From assembly GCF_013113835.1 (NCBI RefSeq), contig NZ_VTYQ01000003.1:496001-560000 (forward strand): DNA of 64,000 bases, read 5' to 3'. A model generated the notes under the pieces. It saw only the letters and a program-made list of their open reading frames with translations. It made no database searches and was not told where the DNA came from. The stretch's first letter is position 1, and each line of letters starts with the position of its first letter. This DNA is from Vibrio sp. RE88 (GTDB lineage Bacteria; Pseudomonadota; Gammaproteobacteria; Enterobacterales; Vibrionaceae). Shown piece after piece: positions 27,734 to 36,541 of the stretch. Position numbers and translations under genes: made by a program.

Positions 27734-28948
27734 ATGCAAAATATCGGGATGTCGTCAAAACTCGATAATGTCTGCTATGACATTAGGGGACCTGTACTCA
27801 AACATGCTAAGCGCATGGAGGAAGAGGGGCATAAAATACTGAAGCTAAATATCGGTAATCCCGCCCCATTTGGATTTGACGCCCCGGATGAAATCTTGGT
27901 TGATGTCATTCGTAACCTACCTACTTCACAAGGCTACTGTGACTCGAAAGGCATCTACTCTGCTCGTAAAGCCGTCGTTCAGCACTATCAACGTAAAGGC
28001 ATCCGTTCTTTAGATGTCGAAGACGTGTATATCGGCAATGGCGCATCAGAACTGATCGTTATGGCAATGCAGGCTTTGCTCAACAATGGCGATGAGATGC
28101 TGGTTCCCGCTCCGGATTACCCACTTTGGACAGCGTCTGTTGCCCTATCTGGCGGAAAAGCCGTGCATTACCTTTGTGATGAGCAAGCTGACTGGTACCC
28201 AGATCTGGATGATATTCGCAAGAAAATCACCCCAAAAACCCGTGGTATTGTCTTAATTAACCCCAACAACCCGACAGGTGCAGTGTACAGTCGCGACTTC
28301 TTATTAGAAGTGATTGAGATTGCCCGACAGCACAAGCTGATCATCTTCGCTGATGAAATTTACGATAAAGTACTCTATGACGGCGCCACACACACGTCTG
28401 TTGCGACACTCTCAGATGATGTTCTGACTGTTACCTTTAACGGCTTATCTAAAGCTTATCGCGTCTGTGGTTTCCGTGGTGGCTGGATGTTCCTCACCGG
28501 CCCGAAACATCTCGCTCAAGGATACGTAAATGGCTTAGATATGCTGGCTTCAATGCGTTTGTGTGCCAATGTACCGATGCAACATGCAATTCAGACCGCA
28601 CTGGGTGGCTATCAAAGTATTAATGAATTGATCCTGCCCGGCGGCCGCTTATTAGAACAGCGTGACCGCGCCTTTGAACTGATCAATCAAATCCCTGGCG
28701 TTTCCTGCGTGAAGCCTAAAGGCGCGATGTATCTGTTCCCAAAAATCGACACTAAGATGTACAACATCAAAGATGATCAGAAGATGGTGCTCGACTTCCT
28801 AATTCAGGAAAAAGTTCTGTTGGTTCAAGGCTCAGGCTTCAACTGGCCAAAACCCGATCACTTCCGCATTGTGACCCTGCCACACGTTGAAGATCTCGAA
28901 ATGGCAATTGGACGCTTTGAACGCTTCCTGTCGACGTATAGCCAGTAG
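27734..28948 (+). CDS. alaA: Glutamate-pyruvate (alanine) aminotransferase
   Basis: A 404-residue fold-type I PLP aminotransferase that makes alanine from pyruvate and glutamate. It is collinear with E. coli AlaA (YfbQ): KLNIGNPAPFGFDAPDEILV, YIGNGASELI, INPNNPTGAVYS, and the PLP lysine in FNGLSKAYRVCGF. It is followed by a yfbR-type gene as in E. coli, but a strong terminator lies between the two. Confidence 0.95.
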   Translation: MQNIGMSSKLDNVCYDIRGPVLKHAKRMEEEGHKILKLNIGNPAPFGFDAPDEILVDVIRNLPTSQGYCDSKGIYSARKAVVQHYQRKGIRSLDVEDVYIGNGASELIVMAMQALLNNGDEMLVPAPDYPLWTASVALSGGKAVHYLCDEQADWYPDLDDIRKKITPKTRGIVLINPNNPTGAVYSRDFLLEVIEIARQHKLIIFADEIYDKVLYDGATHTSVATLSDDVLTVTFNGLSKAYRVCGFRGGWMFLTGPKHLAQGYVNGLDMLASMRLCANVPMQHAIQTALGGYQSINELILPGGRLLEQRDRAFELINQIPGVSCVKPKGAMYLFPKIDTKMYNIKDDQKMVLDFLIQEKVLLVQGSGFNWPKPDHFRIVTLPHVEDLEMAIGRFERFLSTYSQ

Positions 28949-28975
28949 TAATTAGATTCGATCTTTCATATGCTT

Positions 28976-29002
28976 AAAGAGCACTCACTGAGTGCTCTTT
29001 TT
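28976..29002 (+). terminator. Terminator after alaA
   Basis: AAAGAGCACTCA pairs with TGAGTGCTCTTT across one base, followed by TTTT. Confidence 0.88.
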
Positions 29003-29041
29003 TATTAGGAGGAAGATCCTACTGTTATAAGGAAAAATACT

Positions 29042-29641
29042 GTGAGGCCAAAACAAAGTACATTTATGGCTTGGGTAACGCGAATGCCACTGATTAAGCG
29101 ATGGGCTCTAATGCACTGCTTTCAGGAAGAAAACGTATCTGAGCATTCTCATCAAGTATCAGTGATAGCGCACTTGCTGACCGTTATAAGGAACAAACGC
29201 TATGGGGGAACACTCAATCCAGACAGGGCTGCTGTAGTTGCTATCTATCATGAAATTTCCGAAACCAAGCTGCAAGACATGAATTCAAAGACGAAATATC
29301 ATAGCCCTGAATTCACTGCTGCATTTAAAAAGCTTGAAGATATTGCCGAGCAAGAATGCTTAGAAACCTTACCTGAAGATTTACGGAGTGAATTTTCTAG
29401 CTTACTCGTGCAGAAAAATGTAGATGTAGAATATAAGAAAATTGTGAAAGCAGCCGATATACTCGCAGCTTATATCAAGACATTAAACGAGCTCAGGTTT
29501 AACAACGATGAATTTCTACATGTAAAGGAAGGGCTGGATCCAAGTATTGAAGGTCTAATACAATCCATGCCAGAAGTGAGAGATTTCATGGAAATATTTT
29601 GTGATAGCTGTACCACTACCTTTGATAAGATATCCGGTTAG
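29042..29641 (+). CDS. yfbR: Diverged YfbR-type 5'-deoxynucleotidase (HD family)
   Basis: A 199-residue HD-domain protein collinear with E. coli YfbR, which removes phosphate from deoxynucleoside 5'-monophosphates. The ENVSEHSHQV motif supplies His35, and KAADILAAYI supplies Asp139. The central HD pair, however, reads HE (His70-Glu71), and the usually near-invariant stretch after it is rewritten (EISETKLQDM), keeping only Glu74 and Asp79. Activity may be changed. The start is a GTG with AAGGA upstream. The gene is richer in A+T than alaA, adjoins the AT-rich cassette to its right, and may be a replaced or fast-evolving allele. Confidence 0.8.
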   Translation: MRPKQSTFMAWVTRMPLIKRWALMHCFQEENVSEHSHQVSVIAHLLTVIRNKRYGGTLNPDRAAVVAIYHEISETKLQDMNSKTKYHSPEFTAAFKKLEDIAEQECLETLPEDLRSEFSSLLVQKNVDVEYKKIVKAADILAAYIKTLNELRFNNDEFLHVKEGLDPSIEGLIQSMPEVRDFMEIFCDSCTTTFDKISG

Positions 29642-29696
29642 GGTTAACTAATTTCAGGTTATATCACTATTAAAAGCACCAAGCTTCACGAAGATA

Positions 29697-30545
29697 CTAT
29701 GTTGATTTTAGTTGAACCTTGGGCACATGTTCGTAATTCAAAATAATCACAACACTGAAGCAAGCCGCCAGCATTTCAGGGTTCCACCACCCGTGATAGA
29801 GAGATTCAAGAACAAATGTTGCAACCGGTAGTGACGTTAGCATAAAGCTAAATTGCGTAGCACCAACGTTTTGTAAAGCACTTTGAGCTAAAAAGTTAGG
29901 AATAATCATAAGTACAAAGGTTAATGAAGCTAACACTAAAATGCTCTTCGTATCTAATGCTAAAGAACTCACACCTGACTCAGAGTTAATTGATAATACG
30001 AGTGCCATTATTGCCATGAGATAGAATCTTATAGATAATAACCCCTGTGGACTTATTCCTGTATTCTGGCTAAAAACATAGGACCTTTTAATATATACAT
30101 AATTTGCTATCCCACCAAAAATTGAGGCAAACGTTACTGTATAGGGTATTTGTTCTTCAATTTTAAAACATACAATGATAGATATAATAACCAAGAAAAA
30201 TTTTATATATTTCCTACTTAAAAATGCAGCTACACCACCTGTCGTCAAAAAGTAAACGGCTAAAAAGTAGTTCGCGGTACCATTTACAGTACAATAATAT
30301 GTCGCAGCCCACATAAATAATAATGAGGAAGACAACAATAACCAGCCCTTAAAGTCTTTTTTTATGTGCTTATGGTTATCAGATATATTCTTAGCATCTA
30401 TCAGCAAAAAGAATATCATCGTAATAATAGTACTGTAAAACAACATTGAAAAAACTGAGTACTGTTTACCGACATCTCCTAGAAATACGGTAGCCGATGA
30501 CATTACCAATATATATGAAAAACAGTATACACGACCATTTATCAT
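29697..30545 (-). CDS. DMT (EamA-like) membrane transporter
   Basis: A 282-residue protein with about ten membrane segments in two repeats of five, the drug/metabolite transporter layout. No substrate motif is recognisable. Its ATG overlaps the last codon of the upstream ATP-grasp gene (ATGA type), so the two are coupled. The region is conspicuously AT-rich compared with its flanks. By context it may export the product of the ATP-grasp enzyme. Confidence 0.8.
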   Translation of the reverse strand: MINGRVYCFSYILVMSSATVFLGDVGKQYSVFSMLFYSTIITMIFFLLIDAKNISDNHKHIKKDFKGWLLLSSSLLFMWAATYYCTVNGTANYFLAVYFLTTGGVAAFLSRKYIKFFLVIISIIVCFKIEEQIPYTVTFASIFGGIANYVYIKRSYVFSQNTGISPQGLLSIRFYLMAIMALVLSINSESGVSSLALDTKSILVLASLTFVLMIIPNFLAQSALQNVGATQFSFMLTSLPVATFVLESLYHGWWNPEMLAACFSVVIILNYEHVPKVQLKST

Positions 30546-31770
30546 ATAAATGGAGCTCCTGTTCTCTCTAAATACTCTAGTTGTTTGAAATCAGAAGATA
30601 GCGAACTTTCGTTGTTAGACTCTAATACCACAAGCATAGACACATCCATAAGTGTATGCTTCACATCATCACTATCATAGTGTTTTTTGAGAACTGTTAT
30701 CTTTCTAATACTTTTTAAAGACTCTATGAGACTAGTGTCAACCGAGTTATATTTTCCGATACGATTCTTAAAGAAATAAACTAATGAATATTCCTTTCTA
30801 TTGTTATGCTTTATCGGCTCTTCGCCAAGGCATTTAAGGTATGAGTCAACATGATCAACACCTACTTGATTTTGCGCCATTAGACAGTTTGCACCTTGAG
30901 CGCCTGATATTCTAGGATTCAGTTCTATTAGATAGAATTCACCATTTTCTTCCATTAATTCACAATGAGCGAAACCAAATTTAAACTCCAAACTATTAAG
31001 CACGTCTTTCACATAGGCGTAAGCTTGTTGAACCTCCTCTCTGCATAAAGGCAAACTATGTGTTGACTGGTATTCAAAAGCACCATTCTTTTGGTTTTTT
31101 GATAACACCCAGAAAAAGACAACTGGTGTTCACCTTTCCAAGATATCGTATCAACAACATACTCGACACCCTGAATTTTTCGTTGAATCAACATATCGAC
31201 ACTGCTCGACATATTAACAATATAGCTCTCTAACTCTACGAATGACGCTGGTGAGAATACCGATTCAGAAGCAGAGCTACCAGTGTTAGGCTTTACAACG
31301 ACAGCTCCCTGATGTATGTCAAAAAAGCGCTTCGTTATTGAAACCTTATCTTCAACGGGTAAGTCTTTTACTATAAGTTCTTGTTCAATGTGCCTAAGAC
31401 CTATCTCTTTGAGTTTTTCATTCATATTGAATTTATTATCTCTTAGAAAGGAAGATTCTGGGTCATTTGTCGTTGTGGGAAACAGAGTATGAATAAGAAG
31501 TTCTGAATACTGAAAGTCAATCATTTCAGATCCAGCCCAACCATGAACAATATCGTAATTGCACATCAAAGATCTTATTGTATTCAAGTCTTCCTCTAAG
31601 TTTCGAGAGGACAAAACAAGCTCATCAATATCCAGCTGATAGTAATCACAGTACTTACTGACAGGGTCTCTCGTAGAAATAACTATACTAGCAAAACCAT
31701 ATTCTGAAAGTTTGTGCAAAATAAATCTTATGGACGCCAATGGATTGATCATTACTATCGCTTTTTTCAT
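30542..31770 (-). pseudogene. ATP-grasp ligase interrupted by a frameshift
   Basis: Two overlapping frames make one protein of about 409 residues. The upstream part (31770 down to about 31100) has the pre-ATP-grasp domain and the ATP-grasp lid VVVKPNTGSSASESVF, then VEYVVDTISWKGEHQLSF. The downstream part (from about 31100 to 30542) continues with NGAFEYQSTHSLP and the metal-binding core FGFAHCELM with LIELNPRISG. One base is missing near 31090-31107, within or beside A-rich runs. The combined protein resembles L-amino-acid ligases (BacD-like) and carnosine-synthase-like enzymes that join amino acids using ATP. It is either a broken gene, a sequencing error or a shift-regulated gene. It forms an operon with the DMT transporter. 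Confidence 0.75.
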
Positions 31771-31965
31771 TGACTAGACCTCTGTAGTAAGTTCTTTTCT
31801 AATAGATATATCTGAATCTATACGCATAAATTCAGAGAGTAAGCGAATAAAGTACTCCTCAGTTAGTAAAAAAAACTCAAACCGACAATTTAATATTAAT
31901 CATACGGTTACTTGTTAGTGGGGCCAGTGAAGCTGTCTTCATTAGACTGTACGCTGACAGATAAA

Positions 31966-31990
31966 AACGGCTCCTATTAAAGGAGCCGTT
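31966..31990 (-). terminator. Terminator of the chitinase gene
   Basis: AACGGCTCC and GGAGCCGTT form a 9-bp stem, followed by TTTTTA on the minus strand, 25 bases after the chitinase stop. Confidence 0.85.
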
Positions 31991-32014
31991 GTTATTTACA
32001 CCAGTGCGATTGTA

Positions 32015-34867
32015 CTAGTTACATGCCGCTTGTTGTTCCCACATGGTAGCAACACCTGGTTCATCACCTGCGCTCGCCCAGTATGCCGCAACCCAGAAGT
32101 AGCCGTCATGAGACACTTCAGAATATTGAGCATACGACTTCGAGTCATCCCATGGCAGTACAACGTCACTGACCAGTTCCCAAACGTCAGCGACTCCTGG
32201 CTCTTCCCCTACATTCGCATACCATTGGTTTTGCCATACAAAACCGTTATGACTAACGAGTGTTCCTGAATCTGGGTATTGTGCACTGCTATCCCAAGCT
32301 GGATGGTTGCCCGCATCAGGGTCTGGCTGAGGTTCACAGCTATCCCCTTCAGGGAAAGTAAAGTTCACACTTCCATTTGCGGAGTCCGTTGCACCAAAGT
32401 TATCGGTGACGTTTAGCGAGAAGTTAAACTCTCCTTCCATCTCAGGCGTGTAAACCGTCGTGGGTTGATCCGAGCCCGGAATCGTTAGCACGTCACCATT
32501 TGGTGCAGTACCGCTCCACGAGAATGACTCAATCCTGCCATCGTCACTGGACTTAGATCCATCCAAATGAATTTCTCCTCCTTCCACCGTTACGGCGACA
32601 TCAGCATGAGGATCTTCATTGGCATCAGCATCCCCAGACACCGCAATCGTCACGGAATCACTGTCTTCTAGACTTCCATCGGATACTGTTAGTGTAAAGG
32701 CTAGTGTCTGGTCATAGTTTCTTAGGCTATTACTATCAACCTCGATCACAGCTTTCGCCCCACCATCTTCAAGTGGCAGACTCTGGCCTTGTGTTTGTAC
32801 CCATTGGTAACTCAGTTCTTCCCCTTCGGGATCACTCGAGTTAGAGCCATTCAGAGTAAAACTATCACCACGGGTAATGGACTGATCTTGCCCCGCATCC
32901 GCCACTGGTGGCTGATTATCCGGTGTAGGTACCGTCAAGGTGTAAACCATAGTATCGCTTGAGCTAGCTTCCGCTTCATCCGTAACGGTAAGCTGGAAGG
33001 TTGCCGTCACATCAGAATCTACATCAGACACGGTAAAATGTGTCGTTGCTTGGGTTGAGTCATCAATAGAGATCGCCGAAGCATCTGTACCTTCCACGTC
33101 CACCAAGGACCATACATAAGTCAACGCACCCTGTGCACTGGTAGACTGGCTACCATCAAGCGTATACTGTACCCCGGATTCAAGCTCAGCACTCATATCC
33201 GCTCCAGCATCCGCAGCCGTTTCCGCGTTTTCAGGTTCTAGGTTCGTTAACTCACGACACTGCTGAGGTGATGTAATGTTTGTACCACAGCTGTATATGA
33301 TATTGTTCATATCAATGTTGCCTGAAGCATCTGTCTGCTGGTACCCCAAGCCTTCACGAGCTGCGTTAAGCAGAATGCCATTATCATAATCCGCCATCCA
33401 AGTGAAAATCCCGCCCAGATTGTACTTCTCTACATACTTCGCTTTCATATAAGCAGTGCGTGGGGTATCTAAAGAGATAAAGAACTTTCTCTCGGGGCTG
33501 TATATGTAGTCAGCGTTAGCATGTGCATCGGTATACAAGTTGTAACTTTCTATCTTGTCTATTTGAAAGCCGTCGCTTTCTGAAATCGAAGCAAAGGTTT
33601 GTTCAATGTCATACCATTCGTAAATTCCAGGTTCCCATGACCCACCCACTTTTACATCAGGGTCCGAAGGCATACTGTAACTACCCTCAAGTGGAGAAAA
33701 GCTGGTCACCTGAGCTTCTGTCGCATTACGGCTGTATGTGGCGTACCCAATCTGAATCGCCTGAGATGGAACATTCATACTTTCAATCAAGTAGCTGATA
33801 GAATCATCCGCTGACCACTCAGCCTCTGCATAAGGGAAAGTATTGGTATGGTGGGCGAGAGATTCCGCCCAAGGCGTGCCAAAGAAGTCATATGTCATCA
33901 GGTGAATCGTATCAACACCCGCGCGATAGACATTACCGATATCACCGGCTTGAATTTTATCGACGGGCGCAGGGGCAGCAATGGCAATTTCGACGTCTTC
34001 AAGACCTGCGTCATCCAGAGCACTCCTCAGTTCTCTAATCAGCGTCGCGTAGTTTTCACCGTCCGCGTCACTTGAACTGTTACCATCAGCACCACCTCCG
34101 CCAGGGTATTCCCAGTCTAAATCAATCTGAGAAAAGAAAGTGAAGCGCTTGAAGATCTCCACAACACTTGCAATAAAGATGGCGCGATTGTCCGGATCGG
34201 CTGCCATGCGTGAAAACGGCTCAGATAGAGACCAGCCTCCGACACTAAAGGCGACGGCCAAATCTGGATTCTGCCCCTTAAGCTTTTTCATCGCCCCTAA
34301 GAAGCCTGCAACTCTGTCTTCTCCTTGGTACCAACGCTGGAGCAAAACATCTTCATCTTCCCAGTTTGGATTGCCTACGGCTGCAATTTCAGCTTCCGTT
34401 AAGACACCAGCACCATCGGTTGCCATATCCGCCCAAGCATCGGTGGTCAGAACCTCAAAATCCTTACCATGCTCAGGGTTAGCATCTTTGGCAAAACCAC
34501 AAAGTCTCTCAAGTGATTCAACCGCAGACGTATTCGAGCTATCACCTATTTCGGAGCCACACATTCCAAAGAAGGAGAGTATTATCTTGTCGTAACCCTC
34601 GGAAAATTTGGATAGATCGACCCCACGAGCATAAAAGCCCCAGTTAGACAAATAAGCGGAGATTTTAGGCAGTTCAGAGTTCTCTTCGTACTCATTGACA
34701 TAAAACGGGCTACCCGATGCAACAGGCCCTTTCGGTGCCAATGGATCTGTCCGTTCCGCCCACTCTTCCGGAGAGATGTATCTCTCATCTTCACGAGTAA
34801 AATCACCCGCAGTGGCAGTAGATGCTATGAGTACTAAAATTGACGTTGTTAATAAATTTAGCTTCAT
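32015..34867 (-). CDS. chiA: Secreted GH18 chitinase with Ig/PKD-like and chitin-binding modules
   Basis: A 950-residue extracellular enzyme. Signal peptide 1-20 (ending STATA) is followed by a GH18 catalytic domain, about 68-510. Its DxDxE motif is QIDLDWEYPG with Asp249, Asp251 and proton donor Glu253; GGWSLSEPF and HLMTYDFFGT are the other barrel signatures. Three Ig/PKD-like modules follow at about 540-640, 650-745 and 750-835, each with an AxAGxD-type start or DGS turn. Two C-terminal carbohydrate-binding modules of the family 5/12 type (about 855-900 and 905-950) carry paired Trp/Tyr (WDSSAQYPDSG; WDDSKSYAQYSE). The domain order matches Vibrio chitinases. It degrades chitin to oligosaccharides and fits with the nagE permease in this window. 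Confidence 0.95.
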   Translation of the reverse strand: MKLNLLTTSILVLIASTATAGDFTREDERYISPEEWAERTDPLAPKGPVASGSPFYVNEYEENSELPKISAYLSNWGFYARGVDLSKFSEGYDKIILSFFGMCGSEIGDSSNTSAVESLERLCGFAKDANPEHGKDFEVLTTDAWADMATDGAGVLTEAEIAAVGNPNWEDEDVLLQRWYQGEDRVAGFLGAMKKLKGQNPDLAVAFSVGGWSLSEPFSRMAADPDNRAIFIASVVEIFKRFTFFSQIDLDWEYPGGGGADGNSSSDADGENYATLIRELRSALDDAGLEDVEIAIAAPAPVDKIQAGDIGNVYRAGVDTIHLMTYDFFGTPWAESLAHHTNTFPYAEAEWSADDSISYLIESMNVPSQAIQIGYATYSRNATEAQVTSFSPLEGSYSMPSDPDVKVGGSWEPGIYEWYDIEQTFASISESDGFQIDKIESYNLYTDAHANADYIYSPERKFFISLDTPRTAYMKAKYVEKYNLGGIFTWMADYDNGILLNAAREGLGYQQTDASGNIDMNNIIYSCGTNITSPQQCRELTNLEPENAETAADAGADMSAELESGVQYTLDGSQSTSAQGALTYVWSLVDVEGTDASAISIDDSTQATTHFTVSDVDSDVTATFQLTVTDEAEASSSDTMVYTLTVPTPDNQPPVADAGQDQSITRGDSFTLNGSNSSDPEGEELSYQWVQTQGQSLPLEDGGAKAVIEVDSNSLRNYDQTLAFTLTVSDGSLEDSDSVTIAVSGDADANEDPHADVAVTVEGGEIHLDGSKSSDDGRIESFSWSGTAPNGDVLTIPGSDQPTTVYTPEMEGEFNFSLNVTDNFGATDSANGSVNFTFPEGDSCEPQPDPDAGNHPAWDSSAQYPDSGTLVSHNGFVWQNQWYANVGEEPGVADVWELVSDVVLPWDDSKSYAQYSEVSHDGYFWVAAYWASAGDEPGVATMWEQQAACN

Positions 34868-35193
34868 TTCTTAGATTCCAAATTGTTTTGTGTACATATG
34901 TTTAAATGACACAAATTTAATAGAAACCAATTTCATATTGGCAGATTCAATTTAGAACGAAAGATGTAAAAAATAGGCAGGAAGAGGTGAATCATTCTAA
35001 AAACTTGGATACATAAAATGAGACTGGCATTAATGCAGGGATTTTTTAATACCACTCTCCCACCTCTAGGAGAGAAGCTTCCTTTGCTCTCAGCGTCATA
35101 CTCAAGCACAATAAACCTATGCATCTCCACCAACATGTCAGGCGGCGTCGCTAAAGCGCTATATTATTCACGCAGTTAAAGGCCAAAATTTAT
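34868..35193. other. Divergent intergenic region between chitinase and dgt
   Basis: About 325 bases that must hold the promoters of both flanking genes. No convincing gene, hairpin or CRP-type palindrome was found. Short open frames here lack ribosome sites. Confidence 0.4.
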
Positions 35194-36510
35194 ATGGGTT
35201 CAAACAGTAAACTGTTATGGGAACAACGCCACGATGATGAACATAAGATTCGTCGTGACGATCACCGTAGTCCTTATCAACGTGACCGAGCGAGAATTCT
35301 TCACTCCGCAGCGTTTCGACGTTTGCAGGCAAAAACTCAGGTTCACGGCAACAGTTTTGACGATTTTCACCGCACTCGGCTTACCCACTCTCTCGAAGCG
35401 GCTCAGTTAGGGACAGGTATCGTTGCGCAGATAAAGAAGAAACAGGCCGAATTTCGCGACCTTTTGCCTAGCGATAGCTTAATAGACTCGCTTTGCTTAG
35501 CCCATGATATTGGCCATCCTCCGTATGGGCATGGTGGTGAAATCGCCCTCAACTATATGATGCGTGAGCATGGCGGATTTGAGGGAAACGCACAAACATT
35601 CCGCATCGTGACCAAGCTTGAACCTTATACCGAGCATTTTGGTATGAATCTGGCGCGACGAACTTTGCTTGGCCTAATCAAATACCCGGCGCTAATCAGT
35701 AAAACATGCGCAGACGTGATTCCAGACAGCGTCTCTCACCAGCGTAAGCTCAAAGCAAAAGAGTGGGCGCCCGCCAAAGGTTTATATGACTGTGACCAGT
35801 CACTATTTGACTGGGTGCTTGAGCCGCTCAATGAGTCAGATAAACAGCTTTTCAGCCAGATGCGCGATGAACAAATAACCGAGCGTCAGCATAAAAAGAC
35901 CCGCTTTAAGTCCATCGACTGTTCTATCATGGAACTGGCCGATGACATTGCCTATGGGGTGCATGATCTCGAAGATGCGGTGGTGCTAGGTATGGTGACA
36001 AGACACCAGTGGATAGAAGGCGCGGCGAGTTTGCTTTCAGAATGCGGTGAGCCTTGGTTTGAAGCCCATATCGACTCGATTACGGACATGCTGTTTTCCG
36101 GTACTCACCACCAGCGTAAAGACGCCATTGGTGGCATGGTGAACGCTTTACTCACCAGTATTTCCATCAAACCTGTTGACGCGCCTTTCGAAAGTGAACT
36201 GCTGGCATTTAACGCTTATTTAGAACCGGAAATGGCTCAGGCGTTGGAAGTCCTTAAACGCTTTGTCAGTGAGTATGTGATTCAGGTGCCTCATGTTCAA
36301 GTTGTCGAGTACAAGGGGCAACAGATCATTATGGATATCTTCGAAGCGTTTAGCGCTGATCCTGAAAGATTGTTGCCGGCTCCAATTCGTCATGAATGGC
36401 AACAGGCAACATGTGAAAGCGAAGGTTATCGCGTGATTGCAGATTATATTTCTTCGATGACTGACGGCCATGCTCAGCGGCTGCACCAGCAGTTGTTCTC
36501 ATCTCATTAA
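35194..36510 (+). CDS. dgt: dGTPase (anti-phage deoxyguanosine triphosphatase family)
   Basis: A 438-residue HD-domain enzyme that cleaves dGTP to deoxyguanosine and triphosphate. Metal ligands are visible in HRTRLTHSLEAAQ, LCLAHDIGHPPYGHGGE and MELADDIAYGVHDLEDA. Length and sequence resemble the Vibrio chromosomal dGTPase group, members of which have been reported to deplete dGTP and limit phage replication. It lies near yfbR, another deoxynucleotide phosphohydrolase. Anti-phage activity of this copy is inferred from family membership. Confidence 0.93.
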   Translation: MGSNSKLLWEQRHDDEHKIRRDDHRSPYQRDRARILHSAAFRRLQAKTQVHGNSFDDFHRTRLTHSLEAAQLGTGIVAQIKKKQAEFRDLLPSDSLIDSLCLAHDIGHPPYGHGGEIALNYMMREHGGFEGNAQTFRIVTKLEPYTEHFGMNLARRTLLGLIKYPALISKTCADVIPDSVSHQRKLKAKEWAPAKGLYDCDQSLFDWVLEPLNESDKQLFSQMRDEQITERQHKKTRFKSIDCSIMELADDIAYGVHDLEDAVVLGMVTRHQWIEGAASLLSECGEPWFEAHIDSITDMLFSGTHHQRKDAIGGMVNALLTSISIKPVDAPFESELLAFNAYLEPEMAQALEVLKRFVSEYVIQVPHVQVVEYKGQQIIMDIFEAFSADPERLLPAPIRHEWQQATCESEGYRVIADYISSMTDGHAQRLHQQLFSSH

Positions 36511-36514
36511 CAGA

Positions 36515-36537
36515 AAGCGGAGCTTATTGCTCCGCTT
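36515..36537. terminator. Bidirectional terminator between dgt and add
   Basis: AAGCGGAGC and GCTCCGCTT form a 9-bp stem with loop TTATT between two converging genes. A T-rich run follows on the plus strand. Confidence 0.7.
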
Positions 36538-36541
36538 GCTT

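Noticed and set aside
31080..31110. Programmed -1 frameshift signal in the ATP-grasp gene
   Set aside because: The A6C run resembles a slippery heptamer, but its phase relative to the upstream frame is wrong for the canonical X-XXY-YYZ arrangement and no clear downstream pseudoknot was seen. Slippage or error is more likely.
29642..32014. Phage or transposon boundaries of the AT-rich cassette
   Set aside because: Composition suggests transfer, but no integrase, transposase, tRNA gene or terminal repeat is visible.
34140..34595. 151-residue plus-strand frame inside the chitinase gene
   Set aside because: It is antisense to the GH18 catalytic domain, with Ser/Ala-rich shadow composition and no ribosome site.
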